Origin: Magnetococcales bacterium
GTDB taxonomy: Bacteria; Pseudomonadota; Magnetococcia; Magnetococcales; JADFWU01
Assembly: GCA_015234045.1 (NCBI GenBank)
Contig: JADFWU010000005.1
Location: 1 to 64,000 of the forward strand
Direction: 5' to 3'
Length of the DNA stretch: 64,000 nt
Shown: one piece after another, positions 50,371-59,078 of the stretch
Position numbering within the stretch: position 1 is the stretch's first letter
How the letters are laid out: each line of letters starts with the position of its first letter
The notes under the pieces: model-generated
Told to the model about the DNA's origin: nothing
Seen by the model: the letters and a program-made list of their open reading frames with translations, nothing else
Databases searched by the model: none
Position numbers and translations under genes: made by a program

Positions 50371-50747
50371 CAGCCTCTGGAAATCAACGAGAATGGGAAC
50401 GGATCAGCTATAACCATCCAGAAGTCGTTCTTAAAATGGATCGGCGGCGTGTTTATAAAGGGATCACTTCAGATGTCAGTCTTGGTGGATTGTTTGTTAA
50501 AACACAAACACCGCCACGTGATATTGAGCAAGGTGAAGAAGGTACACTGATCTTTGTTAGTCATAAGGGTAAAGAGACCCAATTTCCATGTGAAACCATC
50601 AGGATCTCTGAAGGTGGCATAGCCATCCAATTTTTGGATAGTCGGGCTGCCTTTGGGATAAGTCTAGTTCAGGAAATTTTTGAAGGATTTCAAGAAAAGC
50701 ATGATGAAACAAGAGGAAATATTAAGAATAGATATAAATCAAAGTAA
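50367..50747 (+). CDS. PilZ domain protein (predicted c-di-GMP receptor)
   Basis: A 126-residue single PilZ domain. Both c-di-GMP contact motifs are visible: RxxxR in REWER near the N-terminus and D-x-S-x2-G in DVSLGGLFV. ATG 50367 overlaps the miaA stop and has AAGGTGTGG upstream; GTG 50355 is possible. It could respond to c-di-GMP made by the cyclases at 36184 and 42395. Its cellular target is unknown. Confidence 0.85.
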   Translation: MTASGNQREWERISYNHPEVVLKMDRRRVYKGITSDVSLGGLFVKTQTPPRDIEQGEEGTLIFVSHKGKETQFPCETIRISEGGIAIQFLDSRAAFGISLVQEIFEGFQEKHDETRGNIKNRYKSK

Positions 50748-50850
50748 ATGATTTGCTCTATATTTGATTATAGTGATTTTGTCTGAAATTTGAACAGTCA
50801 GCATCGAAATCACTATATCCATGCATAAAGTCCAAGCCACCGGCTTGAGC

Positions 50851-50899
50851 AGTATAAAAAAAGCCCGAACTTAAAAAAAGTCCGGGCTTTTTTTATACT
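50851..50899. terminator. Long bidirectional terminator between pilZ and DHH genes
   Basis: A perfect 17-bp stem AGTATAAAAAAAGCCCG (50851-50867) against its complement (50883-50899). The GC core is flanked by an A-tract and a T-tract, so it works on both strands. The inner ACTT/AAGT lengthens it further. Confidence 0.95.
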
Positions 50900-50914
50900 C
50901 AATTCAACAGATGC

Positions 50915-51856
50915 CTATCCATCAGCATTGATTTGCTTGATAAGCTCCTGAAGAACCTGTTCTGCTTTATCATTATCAATCTGGCAGGTGCCGGCATTGG
51001 CATGTCCGCCGCCGTTATATTTCAGTGCCAGTTGACCGATATTGGTATTGGAAGAGCGATTCAGAATCGATTTGCCGATGGCAAAGACCGTATTCTGTTT
51101 CTTAAAGCCCCACAATGCGTGGATGGAGATATTGGTATCCTCAAACAGTGCATAGATAAGGAACCGGTTACCCGCCCAAATGGTTTCTTCATTGCGCAGA
51201 TCAAGCACAACAAGGTTTCCATGAATAGTTGAACACCGTTTCAGCTGCTCTTTGAACTTTTCTTCATGTTCAAAGTAGAGATCCACACGCTCTTTGACAT
51301 CCGGTGTTTTGAGGATCTCTTCGATACTCATCACACGGCAGTCATCAATCAGCTGCATCATCAACTGATAGTTGGAAATGCGGAAGGTGCGGAAGCGTCC
51401 CAAACCAGTACGTGCATCCATCAGGAAGTTCATCAATTCCCAACCTGTTGGGTTTAGAATCTCTTCACGATTGAATTGGGCTGCATCGCCTTTATCCACC
51501 GCGTCCATCATCTCTTTGGAGATGTGAGGAAACGATTTCGCGCCGCCGTAGTAGTCAAAAACCACACGAGCAGCCGAAGGGGCCTCGGGATCAATGATAT
51601 GATTCTCTGGCTTATTCTCACCACGACGTGCAACTTCACTCTCATGATGATCAAAGGCCAGACGAACGCCTTCAACATAGGGTAGATTGGTGGTGATGTC
51701 CTGATCGGTGATTTCGATTTTACCATCCTGCATATCTTTGGGATGGACAAATTTGATATCGTCGATCATATCCAGCTCTTTAAGCAGAGCCGCACAGACC
51801 AAACCGTCAAAATCACTTCGCGTCACCAGACGATATTTCTCTTTTGCGCCGGGCAC
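50915..51856 (-). CDS. DHH family phosphoesterase (exopolyphosphatase-like)
   Basis: A 313-residue DHH-DHHA1 protein. The metal site motifs are RSDFDGLVCAALL and LAFDHHESE, and the C-terminal substrate motif is GGGHANAG. Relatives cleave oligonucleotides, cyclic dinucleotide products or polyphosphate; the substrate here is uncertain. I place the start at GTG 51856, because AGGAGG lies seven bases upstream; the frame continues to 51916 with unrelated residues. Confidence 0.88.
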   Translation of the reverse strand: MPGAKEKYRLVTRSDFDGLVCAALLKELDMIDDIKFVHPKDMQDGKIEITDQDITTNLPYVEGVRLAFDHHESEVARRGENKPENHIIDPEAPSAARVVFDYYGGAKSFPHISKEMMDAVDKGDAAQFNREEILNPTGWELMNFLMDARTGLGRFRTFRISNYQLMMQLIDDCRVMSIEEILKTPDVKERVDLYFEHEEKFKEQLKRCSTIHGNLVVLDLRNEETIWAGNRFLIYALFEDTNISIHALWGFKKQNTVFAIGKSILNRSSNTNIGQLALKYNGGGHANAGTCQIDNDKAEQVLQELIKQINADG

Positions 51857-52018
51857 CGAATCACCTCCTATAGTAGATTTATCCATTTCTTTACCATCAA
51901 GAAAAAGGACATTCAAGTTCTCTGATTGCTATTAAATAAATACGTACACTCTACCCAAGAGTGAATCGAAGTGAAAGTTTTTTCGTTTTGTTTTTCATTT
52001 GGAAAGCCCCTTCTCTCA

Positions 52019-54217
52019 CTAATTTTGACGAACAATCTGCCAGCATCGGTGTATCCAAGGCTGTCGTTGAAAGTCAAATCTCAGTGTAGCCCGGCTGATT
52101 TCATTGATGGAAAGTCCATTGGATAGCGCATCTTGATCCAATTGAAATTTCCGTCGATTGGTTGAAAAAATCAGCACACCGCCACGATTGAGTAAAGCCG
52201 CACTATTCCGTATTAATTCAACATGATCTCTTTGAATATCCAGAACATCATCCATCTTTTTTGAATTGGAAAAAGTCGGAGGATCAAGGAAAATCAGGTC
52301 AAATCGGTCATCGCATTCCGTCAACCACTGGATCACATCGGCCCGGATCAATTGATGGCGCGCAGGATCGTTGAGCAGGCCATTGAGCTTAAGATTTTTT
52401 TCAGCCCAGTTCAGATAGGTGTTGGAAAGATCAACGGTGACGGTTTCGTCTGCACCACCTGCGGCTGCATAGACAGTCGCTGCACCAGTGTAACCGAACA
52501 GGTTCAGAAAAGAGCGGCCACGCGCCATTTCACCAATCATGGTACGGGTTGCAGCATGGTCAAGAAAAAGTCCGGTATCCAGATAATCGGTTAGATTGAC
52601 CAAAAATTTGAGACCATTCTCTTCCACTTCGATAAAATTGCCATCATCATTTTGGCGTTGATATTGCGATTCACCTTTCTGAATTTTCCGCTCTTTGAGC
52701 ACAATGCGCTCTTTGGGGATCTTCAGCACCTCTTCAAGGGCTATCAACGCTTCTTGAAGCCGTTTTGCAGCCCGTTCCGGGTCTACTGTTGAAGGGGGTT
52801 TGTACTCTTGAACATGTACCCAATCCTTGTAGACATCCACGGCAACGGCATACTCCGGCATATCGGCATCATAGAGCCGATAACACTGCACACCCTGGCG
52901 ACGTAACCAACGCCCAAGGCGGCGTTTGTTTTTGCGAATGCGGTTGGCAAACATCGTACCGCCGACAGAGTCAGAATTTGACGCAGCCGGCATCCGTCTT
53001 TGCATCTGTGCTTTAGCGCGTTGCTGACGTTCGGCAATGGCTGAAGCTTGATGCATTTGATGGTATGAGAGTGTACAGCGCAGACTCCCATTGAATACCG
53101 TCCAGTTTCGATGGGCATATAATCCCATGGAGCGGCTCATTCGAGCATCACTGGTGATCACCATCGCTCGCCAACCGGCAAACCTGGTCTTAAGAATGTC
53201 GCCCAATTGTTGATAGAGTGGTCGTAGATCTTCATCCCGTCCCATTCTCTGACCATAGGGCGGATTCACCACCACCAATCCACCTTCAACGCCTTCTGGT
53301 GGTTCCAGTCTGCCAAGCGGACGATTTTCGACGGTTATTGCATCTGTCAATCCTGCATTTTCAATGCTTTCACGTGCAAGATCTAATGTGGATTCATCAG
53401 AGTCATAGGCAAACAATGGTGGTAGCGTCAAGCGGCCTTGTTCGGCTTTTTGTTGCGCCTCTCCCAACACTTTTTGCCATATTTTCTCATCATGTTTGAG
53501 CCAATTGCTAAAGCCAAAGTGCTTCCGGTTCAGCGCAGGCGCAATGCTTCCGGCAATCATTGCGGCTTCTATCACCAAAGTTCCTGAACCACACATGGGA
53601 TCAATAAGTGGCTTGCCGCGTCCCCAATTGCCAAGCAACAGGATGGATGCTGCCAGATTTTCTTTCAATGGTGCCGGTGCGCCCTGTGGACGGTAACCGC
53701 GTCTGTGCAGGCTTTCACCCGAGAGATCAATACCGATATAGGCTTGATTTTGTCGCAACAGCACGTTGATTCGCAGGTCTGGTGCTTCAAAATCAACACT
53801 GGGTCGTTGGCCGGTACGGTCACGAAAACGGTCTACTACCGCATCTTTGACCAATTGAGCACCAAATCGGGTATGTTTAATGGCTGGATTGGTGCCTTGG
53901 AACTCAACTGTCAGTGTTTGATCAACATTCAGATGTTCTTCCCAGGCAATTTTATTAGCCGCTTCGTAGAGCTCTTCCACATTGCCAGCAGATACTGACT
54001 TGATGGGCATTAAAATCCGTGAAGCCACACGTGACCAGAGGCAAACACGGTAAGCTGTTTCAAGAGAACCCTTGAATGAAACGCCAGCACGAACAGAACT
54101 CGGATCTTGAGCACCAAGTTCTGTTAACTCTTTAACAAGAAGACTTTCCAATCCCTTTGGAACGGAGGCAAAGAGATTTATAAGTGATGAGTTTGGTGAA
54201 TCGCTATTGTTATGCAT
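52019..54217 (-). CDS. rlmL: Bifunctional 23S rRNA methyltransferase RlmKL
   Basis: A 732-residue fusion that modifies 23S rRNA at G2445 (RlmL half) and G2069 (RlmK half). A THUMP domain (about 60-170) is followed by the RlmL Rossmann domain with PMCGSGTLVIEAA and VVNPPYGQRM, then RlmK with FLNLFGYTGAATVYAA and LIFLDPPTFSNS. Length is close to the E. coli protein. The gene is alone, with 162 bases to the DHH gene. Confidence 0.95.
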   Translation of the reverse strand: MHNNSDSPNSSLINLFASVPKGLESLLVKELTELGAQDPSSVRAGVSFKGSLETAYRVCLWSRVASRILMPIKSVSAGNVEELYEAANKIAWEEHLNVDQTLTVEFQGTNPAIKHTRFGAQLVKDAVVDRFRDRTGQRPSVDFEAPDLRINVLLRQNQAYIGIDLSGESLHRRGYRPQGAPAPLKENLAASILLLGNWGRGKPLIDPMCGSGTLVIEAAMIAGSIAPALNRKHFGFSNWLKHDEKIWQKVLGEAQQKAEQGRLTLPPLFAYDSDESTLDLARESIENAGLTDAITVENRPLGRLEPPEGVEGGLVVVNPPYGQRMGRDEDLRPLYQQLGDILKTRFAGWRAMVITSDARMSRSMGLYAHRNWTVFNGSLRCTLSYHQMHQASAIAERQQRAKAQMQRRMPAASNSDSVGGTMFANRIRKNKRRLGRWLRRQGVQCYRLYDADMPEYAVAVDVYKDWVHVQEYKPPSTVDPERAAKRLQEALIALEEVLKIPKERIVLKERKIQKGESQYQRQNDDGNFIEVEENGLKFLVNLTDYLDTGLFLDHAATRTMIGEMARGRSFLNLFGYTGAATVYAAAGGADETVTVDLSNTYLNWAEKNLKLNGLLNDPARHQLIRADVIQWLTECDDRFDLIFLDPPTFSNSKKMDDVLDIQRDHVELIRNSAALLNRGGVLIFSTNRRKFQLDQDALSNGLSINEISRATLRFDFQRQPWIHRCWQIVRQN

Positions 54218-54536
54218 TGGACCTCAACAACTGTGACTATACAGAGTCTATATACTGTCAGACACGCATTTCTTATTATAGTTGATATGGTTGCGTGTAT
54301 ATTTAGACTGGCTCCAAGACTCTTGGTATGTAGAAAAATCAGATCACTACCAGTTGAATCACGCTCTTCTGGTTGTGGAAGTCCTGTGAGTTCGGTAAAT
54401 TATCAAACGAAAAAGAAATTTGTTAGCATCAGTCATAATTATATCCTTTTTTATCTGACCGATTGATTTTGCCCTCAAAGTACCAGCAGAATCAATAAAA
54501 TGAGCCTAACATTAGTCGTAATAGGAGTGCTTCATA

Positions 54537-54809
54537 GTGAAAAAGATGTACAAGAAGAACAGCCCCTATCAGGTGCCATGCAAGCCTGGTGAACAGCTCG
54601 CCATATGTCTATGTGGACATTCTGACGACCCCCCATTTTGTTCGGGAGCTCACAAGAAAAAAGCGCCGGAAATCTCACCCAAAATCATCAATCGTGATCA
54701 TGATGAAACTCTCTATATTTGTGGTTGCGGGGAGAGCAAGAACATACCGGAATGCGACGGAACCCATAATACCTGTCCAGAAAACGAGGCCTATCGGAAC
54801 CGTTGGTAG
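54537..54809 (+). CDS. Double CDGSH iron-sulfur domain protein
   Basis: A 90-residue protein with two CDGSH-type motifs, each expected to bind a 2Fe-2S cluster by three Cys and one His: C24, C26, C35, H39 (CLCGHSDDPPFCSGAH) and C62, C64, C73, H77 (CGCGESKNIPECDGTH). Such proteins are thought to act in redox or iron-sulfur handling. GTG 54537 is favoured because GGAG lies nine bases upstream; ATG 54546 is too far. The 319-base gap upstream to rlmKL shows no gene and no promoter I can defend. Confidence 0.9.
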   Translation: MKKMYKKNSPYQVPCKPGEQLAICLCGHSDDPPFCSGAHKKKAPEISPKIINRDHDETLYICGCGESKNIPECDGTHNTCPENEAYRNRW

Positions 54810-54906
54810 AGTAAGCTCTACCTGATTTGTCAGAATACCGCCCCCCGGTGGATTCTGACAGTCGGCCATGGTCCTTCATGCCTAAACAGGCCATGGCGAT
54901 TCATGC
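54805..54906. repeat. Hairpins and direct repeats after the CDGSH gene
   Basis: GGTAGAG/CTCTACC (54805-54822) covers the CDGSH stop codon. GTCAGAAT/ATTCTGAC (54829-54859) has inner ACCG/CGGT. Then a direct repeat, GGCCATGG-N3-TTCATGC, occurs at 54864-54881 and 54889-54906, 25 bases apart, matching 15 of 18 bases. No coding frame is convincing here. Confidence 0.7.
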
Positions 54907-54929
54907 ATAGTCGGATTGTGACTGCCCTC

Positions 54930-54970
54930 AACAAAATTGTATGGGTGGAGGATGTTCTTCCACCCATACA
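54930..54970 (-). terminator. Minus-strand terminator of the candidate small RNA
   Basis: TGTATGGGTGGA pairs perfectly with TCCACCCATACA around a 9-base loop. On the minus strand it is followed by ATTTTGTT; on the plus strand no T-run follows. Confidence 0.65.
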
Positions 54971-55079
54971 CATGAAAATCTCTCATTGAGAATTTCATGT
55001 GTATTTGGAAAGGTTCATAAGAACCTTCATTTCTCAGTACTTTTTCAAGAAGATTCTCAAATACTGAATCCCTTCACGT
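54930..55079 (-). ncRNA. Candidate anaerobically controlled small RNA
   Basis: On the minus strand, a perfect FNR box and a TATGAT -10 element predict a start near 55079. The transcript would contain CAGTATTT/AAGTACTG, AAGGTTC/GAACCTT (55010-55027), and ACACATGAAA/TTTCATGTGT with inner TCTC/GAGA (54968-55002). It would end in a perfect 12-bp stem (54938-54970) followed by ATTTTGTT. The last two stems share three bases. No convincing open reading frame is inside. It lies between two convergent genes. All of this is prediction. Confidence 0.55.
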
Positions 55080-55085
55080 TAAAAA

Positions 55086-55125
55086 ATCATACTAAAGTCT
55101 AAAATAGATCATTGATCCAGATCAA
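55086..55125 (-). promoter_or_regulatory. FNR-type box with -10 element
   Basis: TTGATCCAGATCAA (55112-55125) matches the FNR consensus TTGAT-N4-ATCAA exactly. On the minus strand TATGAT (55091 to 55086) lies so that the box is centred about 40 bases before the expected start, close to the -41.5 of class II FNR promoters. No gene start follows on either strand. Confidence 0.65.
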
Positions 55126-55151
55126 CTTTTTTATCAAAAAGAAATAAATGG

Positions 55152-56555
55152 CTAAATATGTATCGCCTCACCAACAGCAGCCATGGCAGCTTCACGGATC
55201 GCTTCAGAAAGTGTTGGATGAGGTAATACAGTCTCCACTAATTGATGCCGGGTCCAGCCCGCACACAGCGCTGTGGTAACCGAGGCAATCAACTCTGATA
55301 CATGTGGTCCCAATAGATGACCACCGAGCAATTTCTCAGATTGAGCATCAAAAATCAGTTTTACCACACCGTCAGCATGGGTTGAACAACGCGCCCGACC
55401 ATTGGCCATAAAAGGAAAACTACCGATCAGGATATCCTTCCCAGACTGTTTTGCTTGTGCCTCTGTCAGGCCAACAGTAGCAATTTCCGGCTGGGTATAG
55501 ACCACAGCTGGAATATGTTCGTAATGGACCACACTGGTTCTTCCAACCATGCGCTCAACTGCAACAACCCCCTCCTCTTCGGCTTTGTGGGCCAACATCG
55601 GACCCGCCACCAAGTCGCCCACGGCATACACACCAGGACAGCTGGTTTGGTACGATGCATCAACGTTGATACGTCCTTGCCTATCCAAGTCAATACCTAA
55701 AGCGGACAGGCCAAGAGCGTTGCTGTTTGCTCGACGACCAACAGACACCAATACACACTCTGCGGTCAGATCCTGTTGTTGATCTTTACTGTCACGACAG
55801 GTGAGTGTAACCGCTGTTTCAGATACCACAGCTTTGGTGACACGCTGTTTGGTCATCAGTTTAAGCCCTTGTTTTTTATAGAGCCGTTTAGCATGACGGA
55901 CCAATGTGACATCAATTCCCGGCAAAATATCAGTCAGCGCTTCAACAACGGTCACCTTACAGCCGAGACGTTGCCAAACAGAGCCTAACTCCAAACCGAT
56001 CACACCTCCGCCAACCACGATCATCTGTTTTGGCGCCGTGGAAAAGGCCAGCGCATCTGTTGAATCAACAATGCGTTTTCCATCAAAAGGCATGAAGGGT
56101 AATTCGATTGGCACGCTGCCGGTAGCTAACAAAACCCGATTAGCCGTCAGGGTCGAGAGTGTTTCATCAGGATGGACCACCGTGATGGTGTTCGCACTTT
56201 CAAGGGAGGCCCGTCCAACAATGTGCTGGACTTTGTTTTTCTTGAATAGTTGGACAATACCACGTGACAATCCGGCAACAATTTTATCTTTACGCGCCAT
56301 CATGGCCGCTAAATTTAGACTGGGATTTTGGACATCAACACCATGTTCTGCCAGATCTTTTACACTGGTCTGCCAGAGAGAGGAAGATTCCAATAGTGCT
56401 TTTGAAGGAATACAACCGCGATTCAAACAGGTACCGCCAAGGCGTTGTTCCTGTTCAATGCAGGCGGTTTTCAAACCCAGTTGAGCAGCTCGAATTGCAG
56501 CTACATAGCCGCCAGGGCCACCACCGATTACGATAAGATCAAAAATGTTATCCAT
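55152..56555 (-). CDS. lpdA: Dihydrolipoyl dehydrogenase
   Basis: The E3 flavoenzyme of 2-oxoacid dehydrogenase or glycine cleavage complexes; it reoxidises lipoamide with NAD. The 467-residue protein has an FAD motif (DLIVIGGGPGGYVAA), the redox disulfide (GGTCLNRGCIPSK), an NAD motif (VVGGGVIGLELGSV) and the C-terminal HPTLSEA with the catalytic base. ATG 56555 sits just before the FAD motif; the frame is open to 56624. No E1 or E2 genes are nearby. Confidence 0.95.
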   Translation of the reverse strand: MDNIFDLIVIGGGPGGYVAAIRAAQLGLKTACIEQEQRLGGTCLNRGCIPSKALLESSSLWQTSVKDLAEHGVDVQNPSLNLAAMMARKDKIVAGLSRGIVQLFKKNKVQHIVGRASLESANTITVVHPDETLSTLTANRVLLATGSVPIELPFMPFDGKRIVDSTDALAFSTAPKQMIVVGGGVIGLELGSVWQRLGCKVTVVEALTDILPGIDVTLVRHAKRLYKKQGLKLMTKQRVTKAVVSETAVTLTCRDSKDQQQDLTAECVLVSVGRRANSNALGLSALGIDLDRQGRINVDASYQTSCPGVYAVGDLVAGPMLAHKAEEEGVVAVERMVGRTSVVHYEHIPAVVYTQPEIATVGLTEAQAKQSGKDILIGSFPFMANGRARCSTHADGVVKLIFDAQSEKLLGGHLLGPHVSELIASVTTALCAGWTRHQLVETVLPHPTLSEAIREAAMAAVGEAIHI

Positions 56556-56753
56556 AGCACCTTGATTGCATGACGAATGGAAGAAATCAGCGACAGGTCT
56601 GATAGACTCAATTAATGGATACAAGAATAGCTTGCGATAAATAGAGGGAATTGTGGCTTAAAGAGAGAGGACAGGCAAGTGGAAAATTTCAAATAAGCGG
56701 TGGATTACAAAGTAAAAAAATGAGTTGATACATATGAATATCAGTTATTCTTA

Positions 56754-56969
56754 TCACTTGGATAACAATTTTCCCATTTGGCAATTTTTTACCAGCTGAT
56801 AAAAATGGTTCAGCCGTTCTTGTTCTATAAAGGTATATTTATCATGCCACCAACGGTTAACGGTTTGTTCAGGCAGTTCCATATCCCGAGCCAACAGTCG
56901 AATCATGACTGCTTCTGACATTTTTGGGCCGTAGAGCATTTTACAGGCTTTTTGCAATGCCACGTTCAT
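56754..56969 (-). CDS. Small helix-turn-helix-like protein
   Basis: A 71-residue protein of no family I recognise. Residues 19-43 (AVMIRLLARDMELPEQTVNR) look like a helix-turn-helix, so it may bind DNA. ATG 56969 has AAGAG eight bases upstream. An imperfect dyad (57033-57048) lies about 65 bases before the start. It is downstream of, and in the same direction as, the AcrVA2-like gene, separated by 216 bases with no other gene. This recalls acr-aca pairs, but the gap is larger than usual. Confidence 0.6.
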   Translation of the reverse strand: MNVALQKACKMLYGPKMSEAVMIRLLARDMELPEQTVNRWWHDKYTFIEQERLNHFYQLVKNCQMGKLLSK

Positions 56970-57032
56970 CGAAATTACTCTTGTTGAGAATATTTAAACA
57001 AACTCAAAGTGTCTCTTCAGAGCAAGAATTGA

Positions 57033-57048
57033 GATGCGCAAGCGTATC
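57033..57048. promoter_or_regulatory. Possible operator of the small HTH gene
   Basis: GATGCGC-AA-GCGTATC is a 7-bp dyad with one mismatch, 64 bases before the small HTH gene start on the minus strand. It stands out as GC-rich in an AT-rich gap. Confidence 0.4.
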
Positions 57049-57185
57049 ATAGTGATGGAAAAAAAGCGCTTATTTCTTGATGGTAGCTGAAAATACAAAC
57101 ATGTGTAAAGCGTAGGAATTTAAGATGCAACTGAAAAAATAGAAATAAGGGCTCTGTTAGCATATGTTTGCCAACATGATTTCAG

Positions 57186-58151
57186 TCAATATTTGGACGG
57201 AATCCATTTTATTGCTGGTCTTTTCATTGTTTTATGGGATTCATGTGCAACCCAGAACAGTTGCCAAGTGGCAGGGTGGATTGGTGGAATATAACTTCCT
57301 GAATCAACAGCGTTAAATTCTTTCTGTAACGCGAGTAAAGCGGCTTTTGAATCACACTGTTGCGCTTTGTTCATCAGTGTGCCAAATCGTTGGCCAAGAT
57401 GCCACTCAACTGGATTTTCAGGCGGGAAAAAACGTGGTCCTTTTTTTATTTCCCGTTCAGAAGACCGTTTAGGCAGGATAGAATAAGGAGTCTCTGGATC
57501 AGCGCCTTTCATGATTAATTCACGATTTTCCGCAATTAAATAAAGCACAGCAGAGATGAGAGATCCCAGCTTGATCTGCACGGCAGGAAGGCCGCCGGGT
57601 TCATTTTGAATAAGGTAAGCCCGTTTTGTTGAGAGTTTCTGAATGGTTTTGCGGATTGAAGACTCCAAACCATCATTGGCCAGAATGATTGGTATCGGTA
57701 TCAAGTCTCCTTCACTATTTTCCAGAAGCAGACGCAGTTCTCGATGTTTTAGCGTGTCATCAATATCAAGATGAGCAAAAAAACCGATGAGTTGATGACC
57801 AAATATGGAGATACAGCGCGGTAAAGAGAGATAGACACACCATTCAGGCAGAAGAAACAGTAACTTGATTGGCAGACGACCGCGAACTGGTGTGCGTAAT
57901 ATGGCGCGGAGCAGTTGTGGATGAAAACGGTAAACACCTTGGGTGCTGCGCCAAGCCGAAAGTGCTGCAATCTGAGCGGACAAATCAAGACGACTATCCA
58001 GACCCTTTTTTGCCAAATATCGGGCAATACGCTGAATAGGCACATAACACCAGTTTGGCCAGCTTTTCGCCAGATAAATCGCGTCTAGATCCCGCCAGAT
58101 TCCTGGAAACGCCAGTTCAATGCGCTTCAGATGCCGTGTTGGCTGGACCAT
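57186..58151 (-). CDS. AcrVA2-like protein (anti-CRISPR family homologue)
   Basis: A 321-residue protein. From my memory of the AcrVA2 sequence of Moraxella bovoculi (322 residues), shared motifs occur in the same order along its length: AWRSTQGVYR (66-75; AWRNTLGIYQ there), LPEWCVYL (101-108; LPDWCVYV), an IGFFAHLDI stretch, WHLGQRFG (250-257; YQIGERLG), and a C-terminal W-x3-W then KWIP (RWQP). AcrVA2 lowers Cas12a production during translation of its mRNA. Homologues are also known outside cas12a hosts. No cas genes or phage genes are near; flanking genes are nadC and the small HTH gene. Confidence 0.75.
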   Translation of the reverse strand: MVQPTRHLKRIELAFPGIWRDLDAIYLAKSWPNWCYVPIQRIARYLAKKGLDSRLDLSAQIAALSAWRSTQGVYRFHPQLLRAILRTPVRGRLPIKLLFLLPEWCVYLSLPRCISIFGHQLIGFFAHLDIDDTLKHRELRLLLENSEGDLIPIPIILANDGLESSIRKTIQKLSTKRAYLIQNEPGGLPAVQIKLGSLISAVLYLIAENRELIMKGADPETPYSILPKRSSEREIKKGPRFFPPENPVEWHLGQRFGTLMNKAQQCDSKAALLALQKEFNAVDSGSYIPPIHPATWQLFWVAHESHKTMKRPAIKWIPSKY

Positions 58152-58225
58152 AGTGTTATCTCAGATCGCCTGTAATAGAGGAACGTGTATGCCACACTAT
58201 TAATCATTACTTAGCTATATTCTAG

Positions 58226-59074
58226 CTATTTTTTCAAGCTCTTGTCTCCAATAATGCGCAAGGAAACATCTTTACTACCCGCACTGTGAGTCAACGCACC
58301 AACAGAGATCAGGTTTACACCAGTAGAGGCAATTTCACGCACAGTGGATAGCATGACATTACCACTGGCTTCGAGAATAGCCCGACCATCAACCAGTTGG
58401 ACAGCTTTTTCAATCTGCTTTAAGGTCATATTATCCAACAGAATAATCTGAGTGCCTGCGTCAATTGCTTCAGAGACCTGTTCCAATGTCTCACACTCCA
58501 CCTCAATCTGCTGAAGGTGGCAGGTTGCTTCACGTACTTGGTTGATTGCTTCGGTGATACCACCTGCGATGGCAATGTGGTTCTCTTTGATCAAAACACC
58601 GTCATCCAAGCCCATCCGGTGATTATGGCCACCACCAACCCGAACCGCATATTTCTGTAACAGACGCAAACCGGGCGTGGTTTTACGCGTATCTACCACT
58701 TTGGTCTGCGAGCCGGCGACTTGCTCAACGTATTGACGGGTAAGGGTGGCAATGGCTGAAAGGTTTTGCAAAAAATTCAACGCCACACGCTCGCCGGTCA
58801 GAATTGCCCGTCCCGGACCACGCAAGGTGCAAATGGTATTGCCGGCGCGCACACCTGTTCCATCCGGTGCCTCTGGTAACATGCGCACGCGCTTATCCAG
58901 TTGACGAAACACTTCCGCCATCATCGGAATGCCGCAAACAACCATATCCTCTTTGGCGATTACCACGGCTTCGATCTCACTGCCAGCAGGAATGAGCGTG
59001 TTGGTAGTTACATCGCCGCGACCGATATCTTCATTCAGCGCTGTTTTTACTATATCAGACCACATGGGAATCAT
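58226..59074 (-). CDS. nadC: Nicotinate-nucleotide pyrophosphorylase (carboxylating)
   Basis: Converts quinolinate and PRPP to nicotinate mononucleotide in NAD synthesis. The 282-residue protein has DTRKTTPGLR and KYAVRVGGGHNHRMGLDDG, with catalytic Lys and Arg residues in place. It starts four bases after the valS stop and is likely cotranscribed with it. nadA and nadB are not in the window. Confidence 0.96.
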   Translation of the reverse strand: MIPMWSDIVKTALNEDIGRGDVTTNTLIPAGSEIEAVVIAKEDMVVCGIPMMAEVFRQLDKRVRMLPEAPDGTGVRAGNTICTLRGPGRAILTGERVALNFLQNLSAIATLTRQYVEQVAGSQTKVVDTRKTTPGLRLLQKYAVRVGGGHNHRMGLDDGVLIKENHIAIAGGITEAINQVREATCHLQQIEVECETLEQVSEAIDAGTQIILLDNMTLKQIEKAVQLVDGRAILEASGNVMLSTVREIASTGVNLISVGALTHSAGSKDVSLRIIGDKSLKK

Positions 59075-59078
59075 ATCA

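Noticed and set aside
54212-54466. 84-codon open frame upstream of the CDGSH gene
   Set aside because: No ribosome site, low-quality sequence and overlap with the rlmKL start; more likely non-coding.
54675-54894. Two short minus-strand open frames over the CDGSH gene end
   Set aside because: They overlap a clear gene and the hairpin region, and lack ribosome sites or family features.
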